Source: an uncultured Prevotellaceae bacterium
Lineage (GTDB): Bacteria; Bacteroidota; Bacteroidia; Bacteroidales; Muribaculaceae
Length of the DNA stretch: 36,339 nt
Direction of reading: 5' to 3'
Assembly: GCA_947167995.1 (NCBI GenBank)
Contig: CAMVKS010000026.1
Location: 1 to 36,339, forward strand
The notes under the pieces were generated by a model that had not been told where the DNA came from, searched no databases, and saw nothing but the letters and a program-made list of their open reading frames with translations. This document shows, piece after piece, positions 1-7,456 of the stretch. Positions within the stretch are counted from its first letter, which is position 1. Every line of letters starts with the position of its first letter. A program made the translations under genes and the position numbers.

Positions 1-1336
1 TCACCAGCTCGCCATCAACGAAATCCCATGACAGTGTGTTGCCGTTTAGAGCAAGGTTGCCAGGGGTGTCAAGGTTGTCTTTGGTTTTCCATTCCAAGGC
101 TGGTGGCAATGCCTTGCGTGGGAAGATAGTCTGAACCAAGTAGTTGCCCAAGCCTGTCATGCGCGGGCCGTTGATGTAGCGCGATGAATAGAAGTTCACT
201 CCAGGAGCGTTGTTCTCGGTGTACTGGCGGCTGAGCTCAACCTGAGCCACAATCTCTTGCCAGCTTGACAGGTTGTTGCCGTCGTTGTCCATGAAGTAGA
301 TGTTCTGGCTGGCATAGTGGTGGCGGTTGAAGTGCTTGGCAACGTAGCTCCACCATTGTGTCAATGCTCCAAAAGGATTGGTCGAATGATTACGCTTCCA
401 GTAGAGCTGGGGAGAGATATAGTCGATAGTGCCTTCCTCGAGCCATGCCAGCGGGTCGCTGAATAGCGACGAGTACTGCCAGTCACTACCTGTGGGGCAA
501 GGATTCACGCCGTGCTGCGACGCACTGGTTGAGGCTGTTCCAGCCACACCAGCAGGGCCTATCGCAAAGCGCACCTGCGGCTTCACCATCTGAACCATGT
601 TATACACGTCGGCCACCATCTGGTTCACCTGGGCGCGGCGCCAGTTGGCAAAACTAAGTGTGGTGCCACTGTTTCGCCACAGCTGGTAGTCGGCAGCAGA
701 GCTGTTGGTGGGAATGCCGCTGGGGTAGAAATAATCGTCAAAGATGATGCCGTCAATGTCGTAGTTCTCAATCATCTCGCGGCACACGTTCACGATGCGC
801 TCACGCGATTCAGGCATGCCAGGATTCAACACTGTGGTGGTGGTTCCTGAACTGTTGGTATAGGTGAGCAGGATGCCCGAGTCGCGCAACGCCTGGTCCT
901 GAGCGGTGTTCCAGGTGTTGGGGCCGCCGTTGGCATAGCGATAGGGATTGACCCATGCATGGCATTCGATACCACGCTTGTGGCACTCCTCTACAGCAAA
1001 CGCCAGAGGGTCCCAGCCGGGGTTGGTGCCACGAGTGCCGGTGAGGTAGGACGACCATGGCTCATAGCTCGACTGGTACATAGCGTCGCACATCGAGCGC
1101 ACCTGGATGCACACGGCGTTCATGTTGGTCTGAGCAAAACCGTCAAGGTAGTCGATGAGCGACTGCTTCTGTCGTGCTATTACTGCAGCACCAGTACCGC
1201 GCTCACTGGGCCAGTCGATATTTGAAACCGTTGCCAGCCATGCGGCACGCATCTCACGCTTCTGCTCCTCGGCATTCATAGCGGCCGGAAACATCAGCAC
1301 AAGCGCAAAAATGATAAATATTAGCTTTTTTGCCAT
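1..1336 (-). CDS. GHL10-type glycoside hydrolase-like protein, 3' end missing
   Basis: The frame is open from ATG at 1336 to the window edge, giving 445 codons without a stop; the C-terminus lies outside. Residues 1-22 form a signal peptide ending near MNA/EEQ. The segment REMRAAWLATVSNIDWPS (about 27-44), HAWVNPYR (126-133) and GIIFDDYFYP (196-205) are hallmarks of the GHL10 family (YngK-like, 'family 10 glycosylhydrolase', a TIM barrel). The aspartates in FDDYFYP sit at the usual active-site strand end. Family members are exported proteins thought to act on cell-wall or other glycans, but the substrate is unknown for most and cannot be read here. The gene stands alone after a ~750-bp gene-free stretch. 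A promoter box at 1377-1384 leaves a short leader, which supports this start. Confidence 0.88.
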   Translation of the reverse strand, partial: MAKKLIFIIFALVLMFPAAMNAEEQKREMRAAWLATVSNIDWPSERGTGAAVIARQKQSLIDYLDGFAQTNMNAVCIQVRSMCDAMYQSSYEPWSSYLTGTRGTNPGWDPLAFAVEECHKRGIECHAWVNPYRYANGGPNTWNTAQDQALRDSGILLTYTNSSGTTTTVLNPGMPESRERIVNVCREMIENYDIDGIIFDDYFYPSGIPTNSSAADYQLWRNSGTTLSFANWRRAQVNQMVADVYNMVQMVKPQVRFAIGPAGVAGTASTSASQHGVNPCPTGSDWQYSSLFSDPLAWLEEGTIDYISPQLYWKRNHSTNPFGALTQWWSYVAKHFNRHHYASQNIYFMDNDGNNLSSWQEIVAQVELSRQYTENNAPGVNFYSSRYINGPRMTGLGNYLVQTIFPRKALPPALEWKTKDNLDTPGNLALNGNTLSWDFVDGELV

Positions 1337-1376
1337 CTTTTATAGTAGTTAGTTAACAAAAACAGGATTACACCGA

Positions 1377-1406
1377 CAAAGATAACACAAAGACTTAAAA
1401 AACAAT
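1377..1406 (-). promoter_or_regulatory. candidate promoter of the GHL10-like gene
   Basis: On the minus strand TATCTTTG (1377-1384) fits the Bacteroidota -7 box TAnnTTTG exactly. The upstream -33 box is weak: ATTG at 1403-1406, with an 18-nt spacer. Transcription would start near 1370, about 35 nt before the ATG. The position supports it; the poor -33 box keeps confidence low. Confidence 0.4.
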
Positions 1407-1475
1407 GTTTCCAATACTTAAAAAATATTAATATGGCGAGATTTATGCCCATTTGACATCAAAAAAAACTATTAG

Positions 1476-1585
1476 TGTCCGATAAAAACTTCTGCAACCA
1501 CGAAGTTGCATCTTTGTGAGAGGAAAAGCTCCTGTTTCTAAGACAATGAAGGACAAGATTTAGGTACTCTTTTTTATTACGGACA
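1476..1585. mobile_element. possible MITE-like remnant with imperfect inverted ends
   Basis: The left end reads TGTCCGATAAAAA (1476-1488). The right end, read on the minus strand, is TGTCCGTAATAAAAA (about 1571-1585). These form an imperfect inverted pair around ~110 bp with no convincing gene. A related string, TTGTCCGAGGAAAG, recurs near 2000-2014 in direct orientation. Inside is a small palindrome, TGCAAC/GTTGCA (1493-1498, 1505-1510). No target duplication was established, so this may also be an eroded insertion-sequence end. Confidence 0.3.
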
Positions 1586-1717
1586 AAAATGCGATTAAGC
1601 GAGACAAAGTCAAACAAGGTGCAAGGTGAGAGCAGAGCCAAGCTCGCTTGAGCATTGCCGAACCGCAGCCCTTGTTATTCATCCTTGCTTGAAGCCTTGC
1701 GAGCGTGAGCATTTTAT
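1585..1717. repeat. ~130-bp direct repeat, copy 1
   Basis: This copy is nearly identical to 1720-1847. It starts with AAAAATGCGATTAAGCGAGAC and ends with GAGCGTGAGCATTTTAT, so the ends AAAATGC and GCATTTT form a 7-bp inverted repeat. Differences from copy 2 are a few substitutions and five extra bases (gaacc) after 'gccgaaccg'. Short palindromic stretches such as AAGCTCGCTTGAGC lie inside. It is intergenic and has no plausible coding function. Dispersed repeats of this style occur in Bacteroidales genomes, but copy number elsewhere cannot be seen here. Confidence 0.85.
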
Positions 1718-1719
1718 TT

Positions 1720-1847
1720 AAAAATGCGATTAAACGAGACAAAGTCAAACAAGGTGCAAGGTGAGAGCAGAGCCAAGCTCGCTTGAGCATTGCCGCAGCC
1801 CTTGTTATTCAACCTTGCTTGAAACCTTGCGAGCGTGAGCATTTTAT
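1720..1847. repeat. ~130-bp direct repeat, copy 2
   Basis: This is the second tandem copy, two bases after the first. It begins AAAAATGCGATTAAACGAGAC and ends GAGCGTGAGCATTTTAT, five bases shorter than copy 1. The AAAATGC/GCATTTT ends are kept. Confidence 0.85.
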
Positions 1848-2021
1848 GTAATTGCCTTTTAGAGTAGATGTCGCTTCTCATCCCCTGTCGCTGACGGCGC
1901 AGACATTAGATAGTGATTGTGTTTTCAATGAGTTTAATGTTGTTTTTTGGCAAAGGTAAATAAAAGGATATAGCAGAAACAATATTAAAAAAAATTATTA
2001 TTGTCCGAGGAAAGTAGAGGA

Positions 2022-2050
2022 AGCTGCTCCCTTAAGCTATGGGAGCAGCT
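2022..2050. repeat. perfect 10-bp inverted repeat
   Basis: AGCTGCTCCC (2022-2031) and GGGAGCAGCT (2041-2050) flank a 9-nt loop. It is GC-rich in an AT-rich spacer. No T-run follows on either strand, so it is not a standard terminator. It lies just past the strong terminator at 2091-2132 in the direction of minus-strand transcription. Between 1848 and 2090 I see nothing else that I can name. Confidence 0.6.
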
Positions 2051-2090
2051 GATACCCGGCAAGTTATTTTCGTCGAACTCGCGTTAATAG

Positions 2091-2132
2091 AAAAAAACCA
2101 CTTCATTGCCTATAGTGGGCAATGAAGTGGTT
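2091..2132 (-). terminator. rho-independent terminator of the signalling/envelope unit
   Basis: A perfect 15-bp stem, AACCACTTCATTGCC (2096-2110) with GGCAATGAAGTGGTT (2118-2132), encloses a 7-nt loop. On the minus strand it is followed by a run of seven T (2091-2097, partly in the stem). It lies 30 bp after the stop codon at 2163 and ends the leftward run of genes. Confidence 0.93.
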
Positions 2133-2162
2133 TAGACAGTTATTGATATGGGATTCAATCCC

Positions 2163-3029
2163 TTAATCGGACGATGCCACAATCGAGGCGCAATTTTCTT
2201 TATAGTTGATGATATTGCCTTCTTCGTCACCAATGATGATATCAAAGGTTATCTCATCAACAAAGTTCTTGGCGTTCAACAAAGTAGTGTTGGGGATATA
2301 AAGCTTGAAATCTTTCCAGTGAGTGCTTGCCCAGGTGGCGTCGTCGGTGTCGAGCACAAAGATGGGGTCATTGTCGTCATCGATGAGCCTTGTCTGGTTG
2401 TCACCCAAATAGAATCTTGCAAGCACGATGATGTCCTGTCCTTCCATGTCATCGACCGAGAAGTCCACATGAATCTGAAGACACTTCACGCCATCATGCA
2501 TCACATTGTGCGTGAGCCACACATTATTGATTTCCACAGGATTCTCATCCTGCCCCACATTAATCCTAACGCGGTTGTTATTGGTTCTCACCTCAAAATA
2601 ATCGGTACGCTCTTCGTTGTTCCGGTTGGAGTTGTAAACCAAGTAGAAACCACGTGACGACTTGTCCTCAATCGAGCACCAAGAAGGCACACCCCAGAGG
2701 TTGTAACCTCCGCTCTCGTTGGTCGACACATCAAACCATTGTCTTCCACCATCCCATGGAGCACGCGACTCTTGAGTAGTGCTTGACCCATCGACCCTGA
2801 GGTAAGGAGAGCTGGACGATGGACGAGATGACGACTGGCTTCCACTCTGCTGGAAACGCTTCGAAAGTTGTCTTGTAGACTGACGCACCGTACGATTGGA
2901 GCTGCGTCCTTGGCTCGATGAAGAGCTGCTGTGACGCGACGAACGTCCATTCTGCGCATTCACATCAGGCACAAGAGCCACAAGAGCTACAAGAACAAGA
3001 AGTAAAGATTTTTTTATCACACTTGCCAT
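2163..3029 (-). CDS. secreted Ser-rich protein with BACON-like domain and shared C-terminal domain
   Basis: This 288-aa protein has a signal peptide at 1-25 (cut VNA/QNG). Residues 26-77 are a Ser/Arg/Gln-rich low-complexity linker. Residues ~78-160 have the BACON pattern: ...VPSWCSI, GFYLVYNSN, then RTDYFEVRT and RINVGQ. Residues ~165-284 form a domain shared with the next three genes: INNVWL, LQIHVDFSV, a DNQTRLIDDD turn, FKLYIP and TFDIIIGDEEGN. BACON domains are immunoglobulin-like modules of Bacteroidota surface proteins. The C-terminal domain is not one I recognise; it looks like an all-beta fold. The gene is last in a four-gene run (21-bp gap from its neighbour) behind two kinase genes. 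The product is probably periplasmic or exported. The function is unknown. Confidence 0.85.
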   Translation of the reverse strand: MASVIKKSLLLVLVALVALVPDVNAQNGRSSRHSSSSSSQGRSSNRTVRQSTRQLSKRFQQSGSQSSSRPSSSSPYLRVDGSSTTQESRAPWDGGRQWFDVSTNESGGYNLWGVPSWCSIEDKSSRGFYLVYNSNRNNEERTDYFEVRTNNNRVRINVGQDENPVEINNVWLTHNVMHDGVKCLQIHVDFSVDDMEGQDIIVLARFYLGDNQTRLIDDDNDPIFVLDTDDATWASTHWKDFKLYIPNTTLLNAKNFVDEITFDIIIGDEEGNIINYKENCASIVASSD

Positions 3030-3051
3030 AATTGTTATAATTTAAGGGTTA

Positions 3052-3660
3052 TTAAAAGTCAAGATCCTCAAGAATGCCAATCAAATCACGGTCTCGATCC
3101 TCAAAGACGAGGTCGAAAGTGAGACCGTCATTGTCAATGTCCCAGTTTGTAGCGTTCAAGAAATTCACCAATGGTATAGTCAAAGTGGCAATATTGTGCT
3201 GACTAACATTTGAATTGGGAGTAAACCCCAGGTCGGTGACAATGGGCTGCCCCCAGCTGTTCAAGATTGCTGTATAGTTATCCCCTTTGTAGGCTTTGAC
3301 GCATACATAGGTCAACTGGTTCTTGCGGTTTTTGATATTGAAGTCGATGTAGAAAGCCACGCATGCATTGCCGTAATCGTCTACATAATCAAAGTCAACC
3401 AAGTAATCGTTGAGAGTGATGGGGAAAGAGGTGTTGCTCGACGAGCTGCCCTTCCTTGAGGAGGCATTTCGGCTCTGGTGATTTCCTGAAGGACGCGAAG
3501 CTCTTGCACTTGAAGACCTGCTGGAACGTCCTGATCTTGAAGTGGAAGATGACGGGAACGTCCTGTGATTATTGCCCGACTGGGCATTAATCTCGATGGG
3601 TGATGCAGCCAGTAAAGCAACGACAACAAAAAGAAGTGTTCTGTGTATTAAGTGTTTCAT
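3052..3660 (-). CDS. secreted Ser/Arg-rich protein, C-terminal domain shared with neighbours
   Basis: This 202-aa protein has a signal peptide at 1-26 (INA/QSG). Residues 27-78 are a strongly Ser/Arg-rich linker with many RSS and SRS steps. Residues ~80-200 are a shorter version of the shared domain: ITLNDYLVDFDYVDD, ACVAFYIDFNIKNRKN, a GDNYTAIL turn and LTFDLVFEDRDRD. The BACON-like domain of the 288- and 326-aa paralogues is absent. It is closest to the following 200-aa gene, with which it shares IDFN[IV]KNRKN, so a recent tandem duplication is likely. Spacing is 20 bp upstream and 21 bp downstream, consistent with one transcript. No enzymatic motif is visible and the function is unknown. 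Confidence 0.83.
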   Translation of the reverse strand: MKHLIHRTLLFVVVALLAASPIEINAQSGNNHRTFPSSSTSRSGRSSRSSSARASRPSGNHQSRNASSRKGSSSSNTSFPITLNDYLVDFDYVDDYGNACVAFYIDFNIKNRKNQLTYVCVKAYKGDNYTAILNSWGQPIVTDLGFTPNSNVSQHNIATLTIPLVNFLNATNWDIDNDGLTFDLVFEDRDRDLIGILEDLDF

Positions 3661-3680
3661 ATTGAATGAGTTTTTTAAAA

Positions 3681-4283
3681 TTATTTTGGACTTATGTTCT
3701 CTTCGAGATATATCATATCCTCATTTTCATCCTCGACGACAAGGTCGAAGCTGATACCATCCTCGTCGGGGTCCCAATCAGCAGCCATCAAATCTTCATA
3801 GCTAATGGTCAACAAAGCCTGCAACCCGGTTTCATTGTTACTGTCGGGCCTGAATCCAACATAAGTGACCAACGGGTCGCCATACTCGTCTCTAATGGGA
3901 ATATAATTGTTTCTTTGATAGAAATAAATGCATACAAACGTAACCTTATTTTTCCTGTTCTTCACATTAAAGTCGATGAGAAAAGCAACACATTCCTCTC
4001 CATCATCGTCGACATAATCGGTTTCCATCCAGTAATCATTAATTACGATAGATGGAGCCTGAGAGCGTTGTGAAGAAGACGACCTTTTTCGTGAGGTAGA
4101 AGGGCGTCGGTGAGTCGAAGACTGCTGGCGCTTGCTGCGATGTGCGCTCGACGATGGCGCGCGATGACGCGATGACCTACCATTTTGTGCATTTAACTCG
4201 GCTGGTGCAAGCCCTATAATAGCCACCAGGAAGAATAACAATAATTTTTTACAAAAACTTGACATACTGAATAGACTTGACAT
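3681..4283 (-). CDS. secreted Ser/Arg-rich protein, paralogue of the 202-aa neighbour
   Basis: This is a 200-aa protein from ATG at 4283; an in-frame ATG at 4265 gives 194 aa and a more typical signal peptide (MSSFCKKLLLFFLV... cut LNA/QNG). Both starts are possible. After the cut come QNGRSSRH, as in the 288-aa paralogue, and a basic Ser/Arg/Gln linker to ~residue 75. The shared domain follows at ~78-190: IVINDYWMETDYVDDDG, FLIDFNVKNRKN, NNYIPIRDEYGDP, ISFDLVVEDENED. Acidic turns such as DWDPDEDG suggest possible metal binding, but no standard EF-hand is seen. It sits in the four-gene secreted run. The function is unknown. Confidence 0.82.
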   Translation of the reverse strand: MSSLFSMSSFCKKLLLFFLVAIIGLAPAELNAQNGRSSRHRAPSSSAHRSKRQQSSTHRRPSTSRKRSSSSQRSQAPSIVINDYWMETDYVDDDGEECVAFLIDFNVKNRKNKVTFVCIYFYQRNNYIPIRDEYGDPLVTYVGFRPDSNNETGLQALLTISYEDLMAADWDPDEDGISFDLVVEDENEDMIYLEENISPK

Positions 4284-4334
4284 GGTTCTTATGGTTTAAA
4301 AACATTAATAACTAAAAATACTATCAATCACATT

Positions 4335-5315
4335 TTATTTATCAACCGTGGCACAATTTCTCCTATAACCCAATCGATTTCCATCCTCGTCGGTAACCTC
4401 GATATCGATGGTGCATTGTTTCTTGAAATTATGGGCTTTCTGGAAGAGATTGTTGTTGACATATATCTTAAAATCATCCCAGTGGGAGAAAGTAAACTCC
4501 GAAGTGCCATAGGCTATATAACATATCTCGGTTCCCGAGTGGTCGGTGAGTCGCGTCACATTATCGTCACGGAAGAAATAAAGATAGACCTTAAACTTCC
4601 TGTTTCGGAGATTGTTGACATTAAAATCGAGATGCAGGAGCAATTTCTTCTCTCCATTCTCCTTGATATTCTTTTCAAACCACACATTATTGATTATCGC
4701 CGAGGGTGAATCCTCGTCAACAACGATATCGGTGCTGTTGGCGGCTTGATGAATTGTCATCATGGTGATGCGCGTCGTGCTTCTCACCTCGAGGGCTCCA
4801 CTACGTGGATAGTCTCCCGCATTGGGGCTACATTCCAAGTTGAAACCAGCCCCCGACACGTCATTTATCACACACCAGTTGGGGTAGCTCGTCACTCTGT
4901 ACCCGTTCTCGTCGTTGGTGACAACACTAATCCACTGCTGACCACCAAACCACTCCTTGTCGAGTCTTGACTCCTCGTCGGTACCGTTTAATATCAAGAA
5001 CGTCTCATCAACGGGTTCTGGAACCAGCTCTTCGGGGTTGACCTCTCCTTTTTTGGGAGCATCGCTTCCTGGTGTCAATCCACTGTTGTTGCCGCTTGGA
5101 GCGGCAGGTTTTGCGGCAGGCTTGGGGTGTGCTGACGGTTTGGGCTTGGAAGATGGTTTGGGCTTGGCGTCATGTCGCTCGCCTGAGGATGGCTTGGATG
5201 GTTGACCGTGAGACTTGTGGTTGTTATTGAACTGCGCCATTGCGCCTGTCGTGGTAATTGCCACGACAAGCACAACAGCAATGCTCTTAAAAAAGTATCT
5301 AAAAAATTTCATCAA
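4335..5315 (-). CDS. secreted protein with Pro/Lys-rich linker, BACON-like and shared C-terminal domains
   Basis: This 326-aa protein starts MMKFF; the second ATG at 5312 is equally plausible. The signal peptide is 1-27 (AMA/QFN). Residues 30-100 are a Pro/Lys/Ser/Ala linker with KPKPSSKPKP repeats, which is flexible and could span the wall or periplasm. Residues ~105-190 are BACON-like (WISVVTNDENGYRV, YPNWCVI, GFNLECSPN, RSGALEVRS, MTIHQA). Residues ~205-324 are the shared domain: INNVWFEKN, LLHLDFNVNNLRNRK, RDDNVTRLTDHSG, FKIYVNN, TIDIEVTDEDGN. This is the same architecture as the 288-aa protein three genes on. It is first of the secreted run, 107 bp after the kinase stop. The function is unknown. 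Confidence 0.85.
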   Translation of the reverse strand: MMKFFRYFFKSIAVVLVVAITTTGAMAQFNNNHKSHGQPSKPSSGERHDAKPKPSSKPKPSAHPKPAAKPAAPSGNNSGLTPGSDAPKKGEVNPEELVPEPVDETFLILNGTDEESRLDKEWFGGQQWISVVTNDENGYRVTSYPNWCVINDVSGAGFNLECSPNAGDYPRSGALEVRSTTRITMMTIHQAANSTDIVVDEDSPSAIINNVWFEKNIKENGEKKLLLHLDFNVNNLRNRKFKVYLYFFRDDNVTRLTDHSGTEICYIAYGTSEFTFSHWDDFKIYVNNNLFQKAHNFKKQCTIDIEVTDEDGNRLGYRRNCATVDK

Positions 5316-5422
5316 GAAATCAACAATTCAATAATTCCAAAAAGGTCATGCGAAATGGTATATTATCAATAACGTTTCATCCATCATTGTGACAAACCCA
5401 TGTGCACCAATGCGTGGAATGG

Positions 5423-7291
5423 TTACTTGGACTTTTCTTTTCCGTCCACAACACGGCTAATGGACTTGCCACTCTTGTCATACCACTCTCCGTTATACCA
5501 GTTGCCTCGCTTGGCAATTCCCTTGAAGTAGTAACCGTCGTTTTGGGTGTAGGTACATTCTCCATCAAAGAAGTCCTTTTCGAAATGCCCTTCATAGACA
5601 TCACCCTTACAGCCCTTCATGCTGTAGACAAACTTGGCATTATCACCTTGTCTCACACCATCTACATAAGGACCTTCGTAGGTTCCTTCCTTGTATACGC
5701 CCTTACCCTGGCCGTTTGGCAATCCGTTGCTCACCGGTCCTGTGTAGGTATAGGTTATGGTGGTATCGTTGGCAGTAGATGTTATCACCGAGTCGGTAAC
5801 CTGGTGAATAGCCGTAGGCGCGGGGATAGTATCATTTCCTCCACCAGGCTTATCTCCACCCGATTTAGTATCTTTCAAGAAGAAATAGTAGAATGCAAGC
5901 CCCGCCAAAACAAGAGTCAGCAGGAATGCTATAATTCCAAACATAGTGGCCTTGCTGATACCGCCCTTCTTTTGTGGGTTGGGCTGAGGTCCATGTTTCA
6001 TGGCATTGGAAGGCAATCGGTGCCTGCGTGCCGAACTGTCGGCATTGCCGCCATTGTCGGGAAAATATGGCTGGTCGTCAAATGAAGGAAGTTCTCCGCC
6101 CATGTTGTCGTTGCCATTTTGACCTCCATTATCATTGTTTCCCACATCAGGAATACCAGGCACCATAGCTGCCGGTATTGCAGGAGTGCCAGCAGGAGTG
6201 CCTATCTCGGTCTCCTCCGACGAAACAGGAGGAATGGGTACTTCGGGAGCATTTCCCGCTACCGGGGGAAGAGGAATGCCTTGTGGGCCTGCACCTGCTA
6301 CAGGAGGTTTTGGCACCATATTACCAAGGTTTGGAATCACAGGCTCAACGGGCTTCTTCTCGGGAACAGGTTTCAATTCGGGCAGGTCGTTGTTCTGCAG
6401 CCTTTGCAGAACTTCATCAACGCTCTGTGGCCTGTTCTCGGTGCGAATGCTCATCATCCACACCACGAGTTTCTTGAATTCCTCTTTGGTGCCTGGGAAG
6501 AACTGGAAAGCCCCTACACCCTCGTTGTTGATAGCCGAGGTGCGTGGTGGCTTCTTGCCGGTCGAGAGGTTATAAAGTGTGGCTCCAAGAGAATACAAGT
6601 CGGTCCAAGGGCCAATTTTCTTGTAGTCATACTCTTGAAGCTCCAGTGGGGCGTAGGTAGTGGTAAACGACAAAGTGCTGGAAATTGTTGGGTCACCGGT
6701 GTTGGGATCTATCTGCTTGGTAGAGCCAAAGTCGATAATCAACACATTTCCGTTCACATCTACCATGATATTGCTTGGCTTGATGTCGAGGTGCCACATC
6801 TGGTTGCGATGCATCACTCCGAGGGCGTCAAGAACTTGAGGCAGCACGCTGTCCATGAGCCATCCCGTGTCGAAAGGCCCACTCTGGTTCTTGAGCAACT
6901 CGGACAGCGAGCTTCCGTTAATGTATTGCATCACATAGTAGGCGGTATTGTTGGCTTCGAATAGGTCGTGCACCCTAACGATGTGTGGGTTGTTGAACCG
7001 CCCGAGCAGACGCAGTCGTTTAGCTTCTCGCTTGAAGATGTCGCGCATCTTGTTGAACTGGTCCACATTCTCAAGATTGCTCACATTGACTCCCGAGGTG
7101 TCGGTATCACGATGCGACATACCCTTGATAAAAAACTCTTTGATAGCCACTTGCTCGTCAAACTCGATGTTGGTTGCAACATAGGTGTTACCAAACCCAC
7201 CACTCGACAAGTAGTTATCAATCCTATAAATCCCTCGCAGCAAGGTACCCACTTGCAGCATTGAATTCCTGTCAACTGTATTGTTTGCCAT
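5423..7291 (-). CDS. transmembrane Ser/Thr protein kinase with periplasmic MORN repeats
   Basis: The start MANNTVDRNS (7291) is chosen over the ATG at 7297 because the paralogous kinase begins MANKVDNKS. The product is 622 aa. Counted from 7297, the kinase domain has a glycine loop SGGFGNTY (~32-39), VAIK lysine (K53), catalytic loop HLDIKPSN (~169-176; HLD replaces HRD), DFG (189-191), an APLE in place of APE, and WTDLYSLG. All catalytic residues are present, so it should be active (Hanks-type). A Pro-rich linker (~305-440), one membrane helix (~450-474) and MORN-type repeats (~519-612: NGLPNGQGKG, YEGPYVDG, DVYEGHFEKDFFDGE) follow. The kinase should face the cytoplasm and the MORN repeats the periplasm. 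Such an arrangement suggests a sensor kinase acting with the nearby PP2C and FHA proteins. The ligand is unknown. Confidence 0.92.
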   Translation of the reverse strand: MANNTVDRNSMLQVGTLLRGIYRIDNYLSSGGFGNTYVATNIEFDEQVAIKEFFIKGMSHRDTDTSGVNVSNLENVDQFNKMRDIFKREAKRLRLLGRFNNPHIVRVHDLFEANNTAYYVMQYINGSSLSELLKNQSGPFDTGWLMDSVLPQVLDALGVMHRNQMWHLDIKPSNIMVDVNGNVLIIDFGSTKQIDPNTGDPTISSTLSFTTTYAPLELQEYDYKKIGPWTDLYSLGATLYNLSTGKKPPRTSAINNEGVGAFQFFPGTKEEFKKLVVWMMSIRTENRPQSVDEVLQRLQNNDLPELKPVPEKKPVEPVIPNLGNMVPKPPVAGAGPQGIPLPPVAGNAPEVPIPPVSSEETEIGTPAGTPAIPAAMVPGIPDVGNNDNGGQNGNDNMGGELPSFDDQPYFPDNGGNADSSARRHRLPSNAMKHGPQPNPQKKGGISKATMFGIIAFLLTLVLAGLAFYYFFLKDTKSGGDKPGGGNDTIPAPTAIHQVTDSVITSTANDTTITYTYTGPVSNGLPNGQGKGVYKEGTYEGPYVDGVRQGDNAKFVYSMKGCKGDVYEGHFEKDFFDGECTYTQNDGYYFKGIAKRGNWYNGEWYDKSGKSISRVVDGKEKSK

Positions 7292-7337
7292 GTGCAATAT
7301 ATCTTTAGTTATTATTAATATTTTTCTATCTTGTAGT

Positions 7338-7438
7338 GACAGGTATCATCCTGTCTCACAGTATTTAACGTTTTAAACGCAGGCCGACAAGGGGTGCCTT
7401 GTCGTAAATGATATAGCCTGCAGCGTTGTCGCCAACGC
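7338..7438 (-). other. cluster of three hairpins between the two kinase genes
   Basis: The 159-bp gap holds GACAGG/CCTGTC (7338-7343, 7350-7355), CGACAAGG/CCTTGTCG with a 4-nt loop (7385-7392, 7397-7404), the latter enclosed by GCAGGC/GCCTGC (7379-7384, 7416-7421), and GCGTTG/CAACGC (7423-7428, 7433-7438). None is followed by a T-run on the minus strand. In an operon this could set the relative amounts of the two kinases through RNA processing or stability. That role is inference. Confidence 0.5.
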
Positions 7439-7456
7439 AAATATTTTAGCGCGGCG

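Noticed and set aside
1459-1790. Small minus-strand ORFs over the repeat region
   Set aside because: They consist of the repeat itself and share the same peptide because the DNA is duplicated; no start signals or homology.
1585-1847. CRISPR array
   Set aside because: There are only two long copies with a two-base gap, no short repeat-spacer pattern and no cas gene.
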